From: Paracrocinitomix sp040880585
GTDB taxonomy: Bacteria; Bacteroidota; Bacteroidia; Flavobacteriales_D; Crocinitomicaceae
DNA length: 64,000 bases
Direction of reading: 5' to 3'
Assembly (NCBI GenBank): GCA_040880585.1
Contig: JBBDID010000021.1
Coordinates: 81,115 to 145,114, forward strand
The stretch's first letter is position 1; every line of letters starts with the position of its first letter. The notes under the pieces were generated by a model. The model made no database searches, had not been told where the DNA came from, and saw only the letters and a program-made list of their open reading frames with translations. Shown in pieces: positions 35,610 to 44,270 of this stretch. The translations under genes were made by a program, and so were the position numbers.

Positions 35610-37793
35610 TACTCCTAAAGGCAAAAGGAGCAGCAACAATAGCCAATAATAATTGAATGCAGGTGTTAAAGATTTCTTTTGAATATTTAGCGGTTTTATG
35701 TTACCGGTTAAAATATAAGGCGCCCAGTATAAAGGTTTAAAGTCTTCATCTTGTTCCGATTGAACCCAATATTCTTTTTTAGCCTGCCAAAGGGCTTCAT
35801 TTTTTGGGAGTCCCTCAGATAGATAATGGATGAATTTCTCAATGATAAAAGCATTTGATTTATCATCTATTGACCAACTTGTTGTTAGTACTGATTTACT
35901 ACCGGCTTTTCTAAATGCCAGACTGAAATTACCAATAGCACCTTGGCTAAAGTATTGCTGGGACGCATTTGTATTGCAAGCCGAAAAAATGACAAGTTCA
36001 TTTGATAAGTCTAATGACTCAATTGTTGATGTACTCAAAGAATTTTCAGAGTTTAGCTTTACAGAGGCTGTTGAGTTATGATAACTACTATTGCCGTGAC
36101 TTAGCAGTAAGGAAACATCATAGTTGCTTATGTTTTCAATTATTTCTTTATACTGAAATTGGTACTGTTTTTCTAAAGTAGATGCCAGCTTTTTCGAAAA
36201 TCTTAGACTTGGCTCATCTTTATACTCACCAAGGGATAAACCAAGTTTAAGTTCATGTTTGAATGGTTTTGAATTAAAATAACTTCCGGCACATAAGGCG
36301 TAAGAAAATTGATACTGATGAAACAGATAATTCAAACTTTTCCACGAGTTTCCAGTAGTATCGGAAACCAGTACATCCAGATTCAACATAGACATCATGT
36401 CGGAATTGCTTACGACCACTCGGTTAATACTTTTTGATTTTAGTAATGAGTCAGTCGGTTGAAAATACTTTTCGTAAAACGTATAGCTCCATTTTTTAAA
36501 AGGCTTTAAATCTGAAAAATCATACAAATAGCTCAATTTCTTATTGTCTAACTCAACGGGATGCTCTTTAGAACACCGTACTTGAAATTCATCTGTTGTA
36601 ATAACAAATGCAACGTTCCTCCACGGTCTACTTATACTCACATAGCTAACATAAGCGGTATTCGCTGGAATCGATTGTTGGATTTTTTTTATGGTATTAG
36701 TGGAGTCATAAAAGGCTGGGTACTTAGACATTTCAGTAAACTGAAACGCTTGGTGTAAGTATGCACTATCTTCAGAAAGCTCAAATAATTTTAAATTATT
36801 GTACACTAATCTATTAACTGCTGAGTTATGGTATGCGTCATTAATGTTAAAACGGTCTTTTTGATTGAACCATACCTTCAAGTTCTCCCTGTATATCGAA
36901 TTAGCTTGATTTAAATGCTTTTCATCTTTTGTCAATTCATATAAATTCTCGCAATTTATTCCCCACCAATCAGTAATTAATATAAATTGTTTCGGATAGA
37001 TTACGCTCTGTTTTTCTCTGGTTAATTCTAGTGCGTTTTGAAAGGATTTATCAGCTTTATCATATTCGGTAATGTAAAACTGATTTAGACCTATAAGAGC
37101 GTGCCCCATGGCTTTATCCGCTGGGGATGTTTCAATCTTCAAGCCTTCTTCCAAATAACCGATAGACTTTTCAGCAAAATATATATATTCCCCCCCCTTT
37201 GATGAGTACGCAGCAGCAGCGTCAGAATACATGGTGCCGATATTTCGAACAATATCCGCTCTGATATTTTCAGTATTTGTATACTTGAGTGCTTTATTGA
37301 AATAGCTAAGCAAGAAGTCGCATCTATTTTTCATAGCTGAAAAATTGGCCCCCGCTTTATTAATGACCTGATGATACCTACCCCCGTTACGCATAGCATT
37401 AGCGTATTGACAATAAACCGCAGAGATGATAGCAGAATCCGAAGAACCTGAGTTTTCAAGTGTTTTAAGGCTCAAGTCTGCATGATAAAGGCAGGAATCA
37501 ATGAACAACATCTGCTGATAATATCTTGAAATTTCGGTATGATAAACTATTTCTGAGCTTTCAGTATTCAACTCTTTAATTATTTTTATCGAATTGAAAT
37601 AATCGTTTTGACGTCCTAACTTACCATAAACTTTGGCTAGTAGCCACTTTTCATTCAGAGAACCGTTTTCTTGAATATAAGATGACCGACTGACTATATT
37701 CTCATACTCTCCTTTTTCATACTCATTTAGAGTATTTTGCCCAAATGATATTTGAGTTGATAATAAAAGCAGTATGAGTAGAACTGTTTTCAC
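35586..37793 (-). CDS. Exported TPR-CHAT (caspase-like) protease
   Basis: 735 residues. A signal peptide (about 1-18) precedes a TPR-like helical region (about 20-360), a linker, and a CHAT domain (about 440-700). The catalytic histidine is in LLSHGNSSYHN (about 566) and the cysteine in VIFSACNTNAS (about 604); both are present, and FRKAGSKSVLTTSW and YWAPYILTG complete the family pattern. One C-terminal transmembrane helix (about 711-731) ends in KNRFF. The protease domain should therefore face the periplasm, the same side as the TPR part of the putative anti-sigma protein encoded convergently. Start is a GTG. Confidence 0.85.
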   Translation of the reverse strand: MKTVLLILLLLSTQISFGQNTLNEYEKGEYENIVSRSSYIQENGSLNEKWLLAKVYGKLGRQNDYFNSIKIIKELNTESSEIVYHTEISRYYQQMLFIDSCLYHADLSLKTLENSGSSDSAIISAVYCQYANAMRNGGRYHQVINKAGANFSAMKNRCDFLLSYFNKALKYTNTENIRADIVRNIGTMYSDAAAAYSSKGGEYIYFAEKSIGYLEEGLKIETSPADKAMGHALIGLNQFYITEYDKADKSFQNALELTREKQSVIYPKQFILITDWWGINCENLYELTKDEKHLNQANSIYRENLKVWFNQKDRFNINDAYHNSAVNRLVYNNLKLFELSEDSAYLHQAFQFTEMSKYPAFYDSTNTIKKIQQSIPANTAYVSYVSISRPWRNVAFVITTDEFQVRCSKEHPVELDNKKLSYLYDFSDLKPFKKWSYTFYEKYFQPTDSLLKSKSINRVVVSNSDMMSMLNLDVLVSDTTGNSWKSLNYLFHQYQFSYALCAGSYFNSKPFKHELKLGLSLGEYKDEPSLRFSKKLASTLEKQYQFQYKEIIENISNYDVSLLLSHGNSSYHNSTASVKLNSENSLSTSTIESLDLSNELVIFSACNTNASQQYFSQGAIGNFSLAFRKAGSKSVLTTSWSIDDKSNAFIIEKFIHYLSEGLPKNEALWQAKKEYWVQSEQDEDFKPLYWAPYILTGNIKPLNIQKKSLTPAFNYYWLLLLLLLPLGVLIKNRFF

Positions 37794-37797
37794 TTAG

Positions 37798-37805
37798 CAA
37801 AGATA
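37798..37805 (-). promoter_or_regulatory. -7 box abutting the CHAT protease start
   Basis: Minus-strand TATCTTTG, an exact TAnnTTTG match, only 4 bases before the GTG start. If real, the transcript is leaderless. Confidence 0.35.
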
Positions 37806-37831
37806 CATGTTCTTATTTTGCAGTTTTTACG

Positions 37832-37961
37832 ACAACTGGAAGAGACTTACAAAGAGCAATTGCGCAATAAAATGAATTTTGAAATGAAAAAAGATGAGGA
37901 CTTTCAACTCATCCATGAAAAAGTGAATGCGATTTATGCTGCTCTGATTTCAAAATCTTGA
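37832..37961 (+). pseudogene. 3' fragment of the exported-protein gene left beyond the inserted block
   Basis: Encodes the same last 43 residues as the gene ending at 27703, with four silent differences and the same TGA stop, but has no start or upstream part. It joins directly to the upstream region of the CHAT gene. Confidence 0.9.
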
Positions 37962-37970
37962 GTAAGTAGG

Positions 37971-38007
37971 TTAACCCCGAAAGGTCTTGAAGACCTTTCG
38001 GGGTTAA
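37971..38007. terminator. Bidirectional terminator hairpin before ndh's end
   Basis: Perfect palindrome with 18-base arms around a single G: TTAACCCCGAAAGGTCTT and its exact complement. It sits just past the ndh stop (minus strand) and past the gene fragment (plus strand). No T-run, so it may be an RNA 3'-end stabiliser as much as a terminator. Confidence 0.7.
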
Positions 38008-38010
38008 GGG

Positions 38011-39342
38011 TTACTTCTGTATTTCCTGTTGTTCAAATTCCTTGCGGCGTTTACGTTTTTCTTCCTGTAGATCAAATTGTGTAATGATCAGGCGCATGCT
38101 TCTGTCTGAACTGAAATAATTCTTGGTCCAGTTGAAAAGTGTGATCATCCGGTTTCTGAAACCTACAAGTGACAAAAGGTGAACGATCATCCAGATAAAC
38201 CATGCAGCTGCTCCTCTGATCTTCAGGCGTTTCATTTCAACCAAAGCCTTATTTTTGCCTACTGTAGCCATGGCACCTTTGTCTTTATACTTAAAAGGTT
38301 TGAAAGGCTTGTCGTAACAAATTTTCCTTAGGAGGTTTTTCCCGAGTAACTTCCCTTGCTGCATAGCAGCGGGAGCAACCTGTGGGTGGCCGTTCGGATA
38401 ATCTTCGGTCTGCATACAAGCCACATCACCGATTGCAAAAACATTTTCATAGCCCTTTACCTGATTGTATTCGTTCACCAAAATGCGATCGGCGCGTCCA
38501 ATAGAATCAGCATGAATGCCCCCCACAGGGTTTCCGGTTACCCCGGCGGTCCAGATCAAAGTTTTGGCTATGATGTCCTTACCGGTATTGGTTTGAACAT
38601 AATCACCAAAAAAATCAAGTACCCGCGTTTTTAATACAACAGTGACCCCCAGTCGCTCAAGATATTTTTTTGCCTTTTCAGACGATTTTGGTGAAAGCAT
38701 GGGCAACACACGCTCACCACTTTGTACAAGATAAATATTCATTTTACTCAGATCCAATTCAGGATAATCCTTTGGAAATACTTTGCGTTTCAACTCACCC
38801 AAGGCACCCGCCAGTTCCACTCCGGTAGGACCTGCCCCCGCTATCACAATATTCATCATGCCCTGTTTTTTGCGCTTATTTCCGATCAACAATGCGCGCT
38901 CAAGGTTTTGTAACAACATAGTTCGCAAATCCAGCGACTCCAAAATACTCTTCATGGGCATTGAACTGATCGTCAAACCTTCATTCCCGAAAAAATTAGT
39001 CCGTGCACCGCTGGCAATAACTACATAATCGTACTCAAGGGTATCGTTGCCAAAATGCACCTGATTTTTCTCGGCATCAATATGACTCACTTCTCCCAAA
39101 CGGAAAAAAATGTTCTTCGATTTATTAAATATTTTCCGGATGGGGTATGCAATAGACTCTGCCTCCAATGCCGCAGTAGCCACCTGATACATGAGGGGTT
39201 GAAAAGTATGGTAATTATTTTTATCAATAAGAACCACCTGAATGTCTTTTTTACGCAACATGTTGGCCAATTGGATTCCCCCAAACCCACCTCCAATTAT
39301 GACAACCCGCGCCTTGTTGTTGTTTGGTATCTCTATCTGCAT
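38011..39342 (-). CDS. ndh: Type II NADH:quinone dehydrogenase
   Basis: Single-subunit, non-proton-pumping NADH dehydrogenase: oxidises NADH with FAD and passes electrons to quinone at the inner membrane. 443 residues. FAD-binding VIIGGGFGGIQLA at 14-26, NADH-binding IVIAGAGPTGVELAGAL at about 165, the quinone-site-type AAMQQGKLLGKNL, and FAIGDVACM for the flavin. A hydrophobic C-terminal segment (AWFIWMIVHLLSLVGF) followed by a basic tail serves as membrane anchor. Confidence 0.93.
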   Translation of the reverse strand: MQIEIPNNNKARVVIIGGGFGGIQLANMLRKKDIQVVLIDKNNYHTFQPLMYQVATAALEAESIAYPIRKIFNKSKNIFFRLGEVSHIDAEKNQVHFGNDTLEYDYVVIASGARTNFFGNEGLTISSMPMKSILESLDLRTMLLQNLERALLIGNKRKKQGMMNIVIAGAGPTGVELAGALGELKRKVFPKDYPELDLSKMNIYLVQSGERVLPMLSPKSSEKAKKYLERLGVTVVLKTRVLDFFGDYVQTNTGKDIIAKTLIWTAGVTGNPVGGIHADSIGRADRILVNEYNQVKGYENVFAIGDVACMQTEDYPNGHPQVAPAAMQQGKLLGKNLLRKICYDKPFKPFKYKDKGAMATVGKNKALVEMKRLKIRGAAAWFIWMIVHLLSLVGFRNRMITLFNWTKNYFSSDRSMRLIITQFDLQEEKRKRRKEFEQQEIQK

Positions 39343-39384
39343 AAATGTAAACTTAATAATTTTAAGCTAATTCGGATTTCATTT

Positions 39385-39410
39385 CCCCATCCGTCACAGA
39401 CGGAATGGGG
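39385..39410. terminator. GC-rich hairpin upstream of ndh
   Basis: CCCCATCCGTC, ACA, GACGGAATGGGG with one bulged base, followed on the plus strand by TGTTTTT. It is terminator-like, but no plus-strand gene ends before it, so its role is unclear. Confidence 0.4.
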
Positions 39411-39468
39411 TGTTTTTAATTTCTGGGGTTTGTTACACTGAATAATGATAGTGAATTTGTCACTCAGC

Positions 39469-39613
39469 CTCGCTTCCCCCGGCCCCTAAAGGGGGGCGCC
39501 ACGCCCATTTCACAGTTTTGGTTTTCTTTCGAATCAGTATTGTGCTCATTTATATTTCATCTGCGTTCTAATAGAATGAGTGCTGGCCTCCCCTTTAGGG
39601 GTTGGGGGAAGAG
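39469..39613. repeat. MITE-like inverted repeat in the ndh-tatA gap
   Basis: Two imperfect arms of about 30 bases (39469-39500 and 39585-39613), both centred on a CCCCTAAAGGGG palindrome flanked by CTTCCCCC, enclose about 84 bp without coding capacity. The rest of the 636-bp gap 39343-39978 holds two other hairpins and the tatA promoter and no gene. Confidence 0.5.
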
Positions 39614-39691
39614 TTGGATAAAATTAGTTTGTTTTTCAATGAGGGTCGTTTTCAGCATTGACAAATTTTGGAAATAACGACTCCCATTTTC

Positions 39692-39736
39692 GCCATTTCA
39701 TTTCCCCTTTCCGCCAACTGGCGGATGTGAAATGGC
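39692..39736. repeat. Double-stem cruciform
   Basis: Outer arms GCCATTTCA / TGAAATGGC enclose an inner hairpin TCCGCCA / TGGCGGA. All arms pair perfectly. Non-coding; possibly a REP-like unit. Confidence 0.5.
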
Positions 39737-39921
39737 TTGACTTTAGTATTATCAAGCGATCCTATCCTTCGGGGAAGTTCATTTTTTTTCTTCGTGATTC
39801 GGAGTTCGTCATTCCTTGTTCGTCATTCTTTTTTGAATATCGAATATCGATCAACTCCATCTGTCAAACCTACTCATAATGAAGTAAATCCGTTTTTTAA
39901 TCGATCCTTTATTTATTTCTC

Positions 39922-39949
39922 TTTGATCTTCTTATTTTTCGTAACTTTG
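39922..39949 (+). promoter_or_regulatory. Promoter of tatA-gatA
   Basis: -33 TTTG (39922-39925) and -7 TAACTTTG (39942-39949), 16 bases between them, in an AT-rich stretch 29 bases before the tatA ATG. Matches the Bacteroidota housekeeping consensus. Confidence 0.65.
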
Positions 39950-39978
39950 CATCCACATTTACTAATTAAATATTCAAG

Positions 39979-40185
39979 ATGGAAAATGTAGTATATGCCG
40001 GAATGCTTGGTCCATGGCAAATTGGGCTTATAGTTTTGGCGATTCTTTTGTTGTTTGGGGGACGAAAACTTCCTGAACTAATGAAAGGAATGGGGAAAGG
40101 GATCAAAGGATTCAAAGATGAGATGAACGGGACTGCAGATGCGGATAAGGCCCCTTCAAAATCTGACTCTAAATCTGAAGATTAA
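39979..40185 (+). CDS. tatA: Twin-arginine translocase subunit TatA
   Basis: 68 residues, normal for TatA. An N-terminal transmembrane helix (about 13-27, QIGLIVLAILLLFGG), the hinge FGGRKLPEL, and an amphipathic helix (MKGMGKGIKGFKDEM) with an acidic tail. TatA oligomers form the pore through which folded proteins with twin-arginine signals cross the inner membrane. tatC is not in this window. It lies 15 bp upstream of gatA. Confidence 0.93.
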   Translation: MENVVYAGMLGPWQIGLIVLAILLLFGGRKLPELMKGMGKGIKGFKDEMNGTADADKAPSKSDSKSED

Positions 40186-40200
40186 TTTTCTACTCGCTTT

Positions 40201-41631
40201 ATGTATAGATCTTTTGCTGAAATCAAAGCGGCTTTGACATCAGGTAAAACTGTTGTTGATGTAACGAACACCTATTTAGCAAGGATCAAAGAAAAAAATC
40301 ACCTCAATGCTTTTTTGGAAGTGTTTGAACAAGATGCGTTACTCAAAGCTGAAGAGGTAGACAAAAAAATTAAGGCAGGAACAGCCGGGAAATTAGCCGG
40401 TATGGTCATTGGATTAAAAGACAATATGGCTTATAAAGGTCATCACGTTTCTGCCGCTTCAAAAATTCTGGAAAATTTCGAATCTCTTTATCATGCAACT
40501 GTTGTAGAGCGCCTTTTAGCAGAAGACGCAGTAATTATAGGTCGCCTGAATTGTGACGAATTTGCCATGGGTTCTTCCAATGAAAACTCTGCTTTTGGAC
40601 CGGTAAAAAATGTGGTGAATGAGAAAATGGTTCCGGGAGGCTCTTCAGGAGGTTCAGCCGTAGCTGTAGCCGCCGGGATGTGCACCGCTACTTTGGGTAG
40701 TGATACGGGAGGATCTATCCGACAACCCGCTTCTTTTACGGGAACGATTGGTTTTAAACCCACTTACGGCAGGGTTTCCAGATACGGTTTATTGGCCTAT
40801 GCTTCTTCTTTTGATCAAATCGGCCCTTTCACCCACACAGTAGAAGATGCAGCCTTATTACTGGAGGTAATTGCAGGGAAAGATGAATTTGACAGCACCG
40901 CTTTACAAGAAGATACTGCTCCTTTTTTAAACGCAGTGAAAGCAAACAAAAAAGAACATTATAAAATCGCCTATCTCACTGATTGTTTGGAGCGGGAAGG
41001 AATCGATCCTGAAATTAAGGCACAAACACTTGCTTTGATTGAGCGGTTACAAGCCGAGGGACACGAAGTAAAAGCCGTGGATTTTCCTTACCTCAACGCC
41101 ATGGTTCCTACTTATTATGTACTCACCACTGCTGAAGCATCTTCCAATTTAGCACGCTATGACGGAGTACACTATGGTTACCAATCTCCTGAGGCAGTAG
41201 GTGTTGAAAATACGTATAAAAAATCGCGTTCTGAAGGATTTGGTGAAGAAGTGCAACGGCGGATTATGCTGGGCACCTTTGTCTTGTCTCAGGGCTATTA
41301 TGATGCTTATTATACCAAGGGGCAAAAAGTAAGACGCGTCATTCAAAACAAAACCAAAGAGATTTTATCTGATTACGATTTTATCCTTACTCCCACTACC
41401 CCTACCACTGCTTTTGAAATTGGTGCAAAAATAGATGACCCGATTACCATGTATCTTCAGGACATTTTTACCGTACAAGCTAACTTATCAGGTAATCCGG
41501 CTATTTCTTTGCCTTTGGGGAAACATTCAAATGGAATGCCGTTTGGTATTCAGTTCATGGGCAAACACTTTGAAGAGGGAGATTTACTCGCCTTTTCTGC
41601 TTACCTGATGGATAATTTTGAAGAGAAGTGA
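40201..41631 (+). CDS. gatA: Asp-tRNA(Asn)/Glu-tRNA(Gln) amidotransferase subunit A
   Basis: Amidase subunit of GatCAB that frees ammonia from glutamine to convert mischarged Glu-tRNA(Gln) or Asp-tRNA(Asn). 476 residues. The Ser-cisSer-Lys triad is visible: lysine in GLKDNMAYKG (about residue 77), serines in PGGSSGGSAVAVAAG and DTGGSIRQPASFTG. The downstream transglycosylase gene starts within its stop (GTGA overlap). Confidence 0.95.
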   Translation: MYRSFAEIKAALTSGKTVVDVTNTYLARIKEKNHLNAFLEVFEQDALLKAEEVDKKIKAGTAGKLAGMVIGLKDNMAYKGHHVSAASKILENFESLYHATVVERLLAEDAVIIGRLNCDEFAMGSSNENSAFGPVKNVVNEKMVPGGSSGGSAVAVAAGMCTATLGSDTGGSIRQPASFTGTIGFKPTYGRVSRYGLLAYASSFDQIGPFTHTVEDAALLLEVIAGKDEFDSTALQEDTAPFLNAVKANKKEHYKIAYLTDCLEREGIDPEIKAQTLALIERLQAEGHEVKAVDFPYLNAMVPTYYVLTTAEASSNLARYDGVHYGYQSPEAVGVENTYKKSRSEGFGEEVQRRIMLGTFVLSQGYYDAYYTKGQKVRRVIQNKTKEILSDYDFILTPTTPTTAFEIGAKIDDPITMYLQDIFTVQANLSGNPAISLPLGKHSNGMPFGIQFMGKHFEEGDLLAFSAYLMDNFEEK

Positions 41632-43124
41632 GACTTTTTTTAACTGCCATATCAATCCTCCTGTTCTGCCCAATTGTTAAGGCACAAGATACAGCTACTT
41701 ACACGGCTTACATTGACACCTTTCAATACGAGCGATTTATTGAGATAGTAGAACATTCACTTTTTGAACACTACAAAGAAACCTGGGGGAAAGAACGCGC
41801 TTATGCCGTTATTGACTCTATGGGTTATGAAAAAAGTGATCGTCCTACTTATCCTGATTCAGTGTATGTGGCCCGTTTAAACAAATTGAACAGAGAAACC
41901 GTCATTGACATTCAGGCCAATGACGATATGATAAGCGTGTTGCACTACTTTGTCCGAAAAAGAAGGACATTTACGGCGATCTGTTTGGGGCGATCCAAGC
42001 TGTTTTTTCCTATGTATGAAGAATACCTTGATAAATACGACATCCCCCTTGAATTAAAATACCTTTCGGTTATTGAAAGCGGTTTGCGCCCCACGGTTAA
42101 ATCAAGAGCCGGTGCAGCCGGATTATGGCAGTTTATGTACCGTACGGGAAGAATGTTTGGTCTTGAAAACGACTCTTATATAGATGAACGCATGCATCCC
42201 GAAAAAGCGACTGATGCAGCTTGCCGCTATTTAAAATATCTCCACGGAATGTATGGTGACTGGAGCATTGCTTTGGCTGCTTATAATGCAGGCCCCGGAA
42301 ATGTAAATAAAGCCATTCGCCGCTCAGGAGGACAAATGGATTATTGGAAATTGCGCCCCTATCTCCCAAAAGAAACACAAATGTATGTTCCCAACTTTAT
42401 TGCCATGGTCTACATGATGAACTATTATCCTGAACACAACATTGTTCCCCGTGAAGCCATGATCTACCAGCATGAAACTGATACCATTTGCCTGTCTAAA
42501 AGTGTCCGTATTTCTTATCTGGATTCTGCAATCGGACTGCCGGAAGAGGAATTTCGATATTTAAACCCCATGTACAAAACAGACATCATTCCTGAAACCG
42601 ATCCTCATCAATGCATTACACTTCCACTTGAAAAAATCGGCTTGTTTTTGGATAAAGAAGAAGATATTTACACTTACGAAAACCGTCTAGACAGTTTGCA
42701 AATGAGCTTTGTTGCACTGGAAAAAAAGAAAAGACACCTGGTAAAAGAGGGAGAATCAATTGCCCGCATTGCAGAAATTTATGATGTTACCGTACAAGAC
42801 ATCAAAAAGTGGAATGATTTGCGTTATAGCCGCGTATATCCCGGACAAAATTTGACCATTATGGTAACTGAGCGCAAGTATATGGTTAGTACAGGAAGCA
42901 ATCAAAGTAGCAGCCGTTCTTCTGAAAGCAAAACTTCATCATCAACAAAAAATTCCTACAGTTATGACGGAAAATACAAGTATTACATTTTGCAAAATGG
43001 TGAAAGTCTTTGGACGGTGAGTCAAAAACTTGGCATATCTTTTGTGAGACTTCAAGAGTTAAACAGAGACTTAGATCCAAAGCGTATGCAGCCGGGAGAT
43101 AAAATTCGAATTAAAGAAATTTAA
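41628..43124 (+). CDS. MltD-like lytic transglycosylase with two LysM domains
   Basis: 498 residues beginning at a GTG in the gatA stop. Signal peptide about 1-20. An SLT domain of GH23 type at about 140-260 carries the catalytic glutamate in SVIESGLRP (about 149), GAAGLWQFM and AYNAGPGNV. Two LysM domains at about 370-415 (HLVKEGESIARIAEIYDV) and 452-498 (YYILQNGESLWTVSQKLGIS) bind peptidoglycan. It cleaves glycan strands in the periplasm during wall turnover. Next to the DUF4837 gene, a common pairing in this phylum. Confidence 0.93.
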   Translation: MRLFLTAISILLFCPIVKAQDTATYTAYIDTFQYERFIEIVEHSLFEHYKETWGKERAYAVIDSMGYEKSDRPTYPDSVYVARLNKLNRETVIDIQANDDMISVLHYFVRKRRTFTAICLGRSKLFFPMYEEYLDKYDIPLELKYLSVIESGLRPTVKSRAGAAGLWQFMYRTGRMFGLENDSYIDERMHPEKATDAACRYLKYLHGMYGDWSIALAAYNAGPGNVNKAIRRSGGQMDYWKLRPYLPKETQMYVPNFIAMVYMMNYYPEHNIVPREAMIYQHETDTICLSKSVRISYLDSAIGLPEEEFRYLNPMYKTDIIPETDPHQCITLPLEKIGLFLDKEEDIYTYENRLDSLQMSFVALEKKKRHLVKEGESIARIAEIYDVTVQDIKKWNDLRYSRVYPGQNLTIMVTERKYMVSTGSNQSSSRSSESKTSSSTKNSYSYDGKYKYYILQNGESLWTVSQKLGISFVRLQELNRDLDPKRMQPGDKIRIKEI

Positions 43125-43218
43125 GCCGCTTTTACGTGAGAAGGTCTACTTCTCTTAATAAAATTAAGTTCGTAAATGTGCCCACAGCCAACTTATCGAA
43201 CGTAATACATCCACGAAA

Positions 43219-44268
43219 ATGAAACATGTACTGATCGCACTGACTTCGCTACTGCTTATTGCTTGTGGTGAAAAACTAAGCCGCTCGGATTTACTTCCGG
43301 ATGCCTCGGGAGAACATGGTCATATACTGGTTCTCATGAAAAATCACTACTGGAATGGAGAAATAGGTGAGGCTTTAAGGGCGCAACTGGATCAAAACGT
43401 TCAGGGACCTTATCTGCGTCCTGAGCCGGTTTTTAATTTTTTTCACAAGCAATCCGAAGACCTCACACATGTCAATAAAATGAGCCGGGTTATGCTAAAA
43501 ATTTATCTGGATCCTGATTCAACTTATGCAGAAACTGCCGTCATAGAGAAAAAAGATTATTACGCAAAAGGACAGTTATTTTTGATCATTAAGGATTCTG
43601 ATTTAGGGCGTATGTTGCACTTTATTCGTCATGATTTTGATCCGATTCTACAACGCATCAATGAATTTGAACTTAATTCGCTGATCCGTGAATACAAATC
43701 TTCACACAATAAATCTGTGGATGAACAGGCGCAAAACACATTTGGAATCAGCATTTGCTTACCCAGAAAGAGTCAACTCAAGGTGAGAGAAGATGATTTT
43801 ATGTGGGTAAAGCGAGAGCGCTCCAGAGATATGCTAGGGTCTCAAGCCAATCATACGGATAATCAAACCTACTGGATTCAACAGGGCATTTTATTGTGGT
43901 CAGAACCTTACTCCAAAGAAACCATAGATCCTATACACATTATGGCTCACCGTGATTCAGTGCTCAAATACAAGGTGCCGGGTGAGGTAAAAGGTTCTTA
44001 TATGGCTACCGAATACGATCCTTGTTGTGCACCTGAAGGACTGGTAACTACTTACCAAAACACAGATGCAGTTATTTTCAGAGGATTGTGGAAACATGAC
44101 GGACGAAGAGGTGTTGCCGGAGGCGGTCCTTTTGTGCAGTACAGCATTTATAACCGTACCACCAATAAAGTGGTCACCGTTTGTGGCTATATATTTGCTC
44201 CCCGCTTTGATAAGCGCGAATATATCCGTGAACTGGAAGCTATGATGAACACCATCAAAATTCTGTAA
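43219..44268 (+). CDS. DUF4837 family lipoprotein
   Basis: 349 residues with a lipobox LLIAC (cysteine at about residue 16). It matches the DUF4837 family: LLPDASGEHGHILVLM at the mature N-terminus, GPYLRPEPVFNF, and two similar beta-rich halves ending in GGGPFVQYSIYNR and FAPRFDKREYIRELE. Function unknown; conserved beside LysM transglycosylases, so an envelope role is likely. Confidence 0.8.
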   Translation: MKHVLIALTSLLLIACGEKLSRSDLLPDASGEHGHILVLMKNHYWNGEIGEALRAQLDQNVQGPYLRPEPVFNFFHKQSEDLTHVNKMSRVMLKIYLDPDSTYAETAVIEKKDYYAKGQLFLIIKDSDLGRMLHFIRHDFDPILQRINEFELNSLIREYKSSHNKSVDEQAQNTFGISICLPRKSQLKVREDDFMWVKRERSRDMLGSQANHTDNQTYWIQQGILLWSEPYSKETIDPIHIMAHRDSVLKYKVPGEVKGSYMATEYDPCCAPEGLVTTYQNTDAVIFRGLWKHDGRRGVAGGGPFVQYSIYNRTTNKVVTVCGYIFAPRFDKREYIRELEAMMNTIKIL

Positions 44269-44270
44269 AA

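Larger units (their letters stand above)
27750..37831. mobile_element. Inserted genomic block between 176-bp direct repeats
   Basis: About 10.1 kb lying exactly between two copies of a gene 3' end plus terminator. By eye it is clearly poorer in G+C than both flanks, and its genes (T9SS-sorted proteins, CxxC array protein, HTH, sigma factor, CHAT protease) are accessory in type. No integrase, transposase, tRNA or short inverted ends is present, so it is not a standard integrative element. Entry by homologous recombination at the shared gene end, or loss of a former integrase, would fit. The boundaries are seen directly; acquisition is inferred. Confidence 0.65.
37832..38007 (+). repeat. 176-bp direct repeat, copy B (right border of the inserted block)
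   Basis: Partner of 27574-27749, 96.6% identical. This copy is followed 3 bp later by the ndh stop codon, so it marks the probable original gene-terminator-ndh junction. Confidence 0.95.

Noticed and set aside
34412..37793. A type III-E CRISPR (Craspase) locus
   Set aside because: CHAT protease and sigma factor are present, but there is no gRAMP/Cas7-11, no repeat array and no Csx30-like protein; only the logic is similar.
27750..37831. Prophage or conjugative element
   Set aside because: No integrase, terminase, capsid, relaxase or transfer genes; the fibre-like protein has a signal peptide and sits among T9SS proteins.
39658..39991. Short plus-strand open frames upstream of tatA
   Set aside because: They run through hairpins and the tatA promoter and encode low-complexity Phe/Ser-rich chains; not genes.
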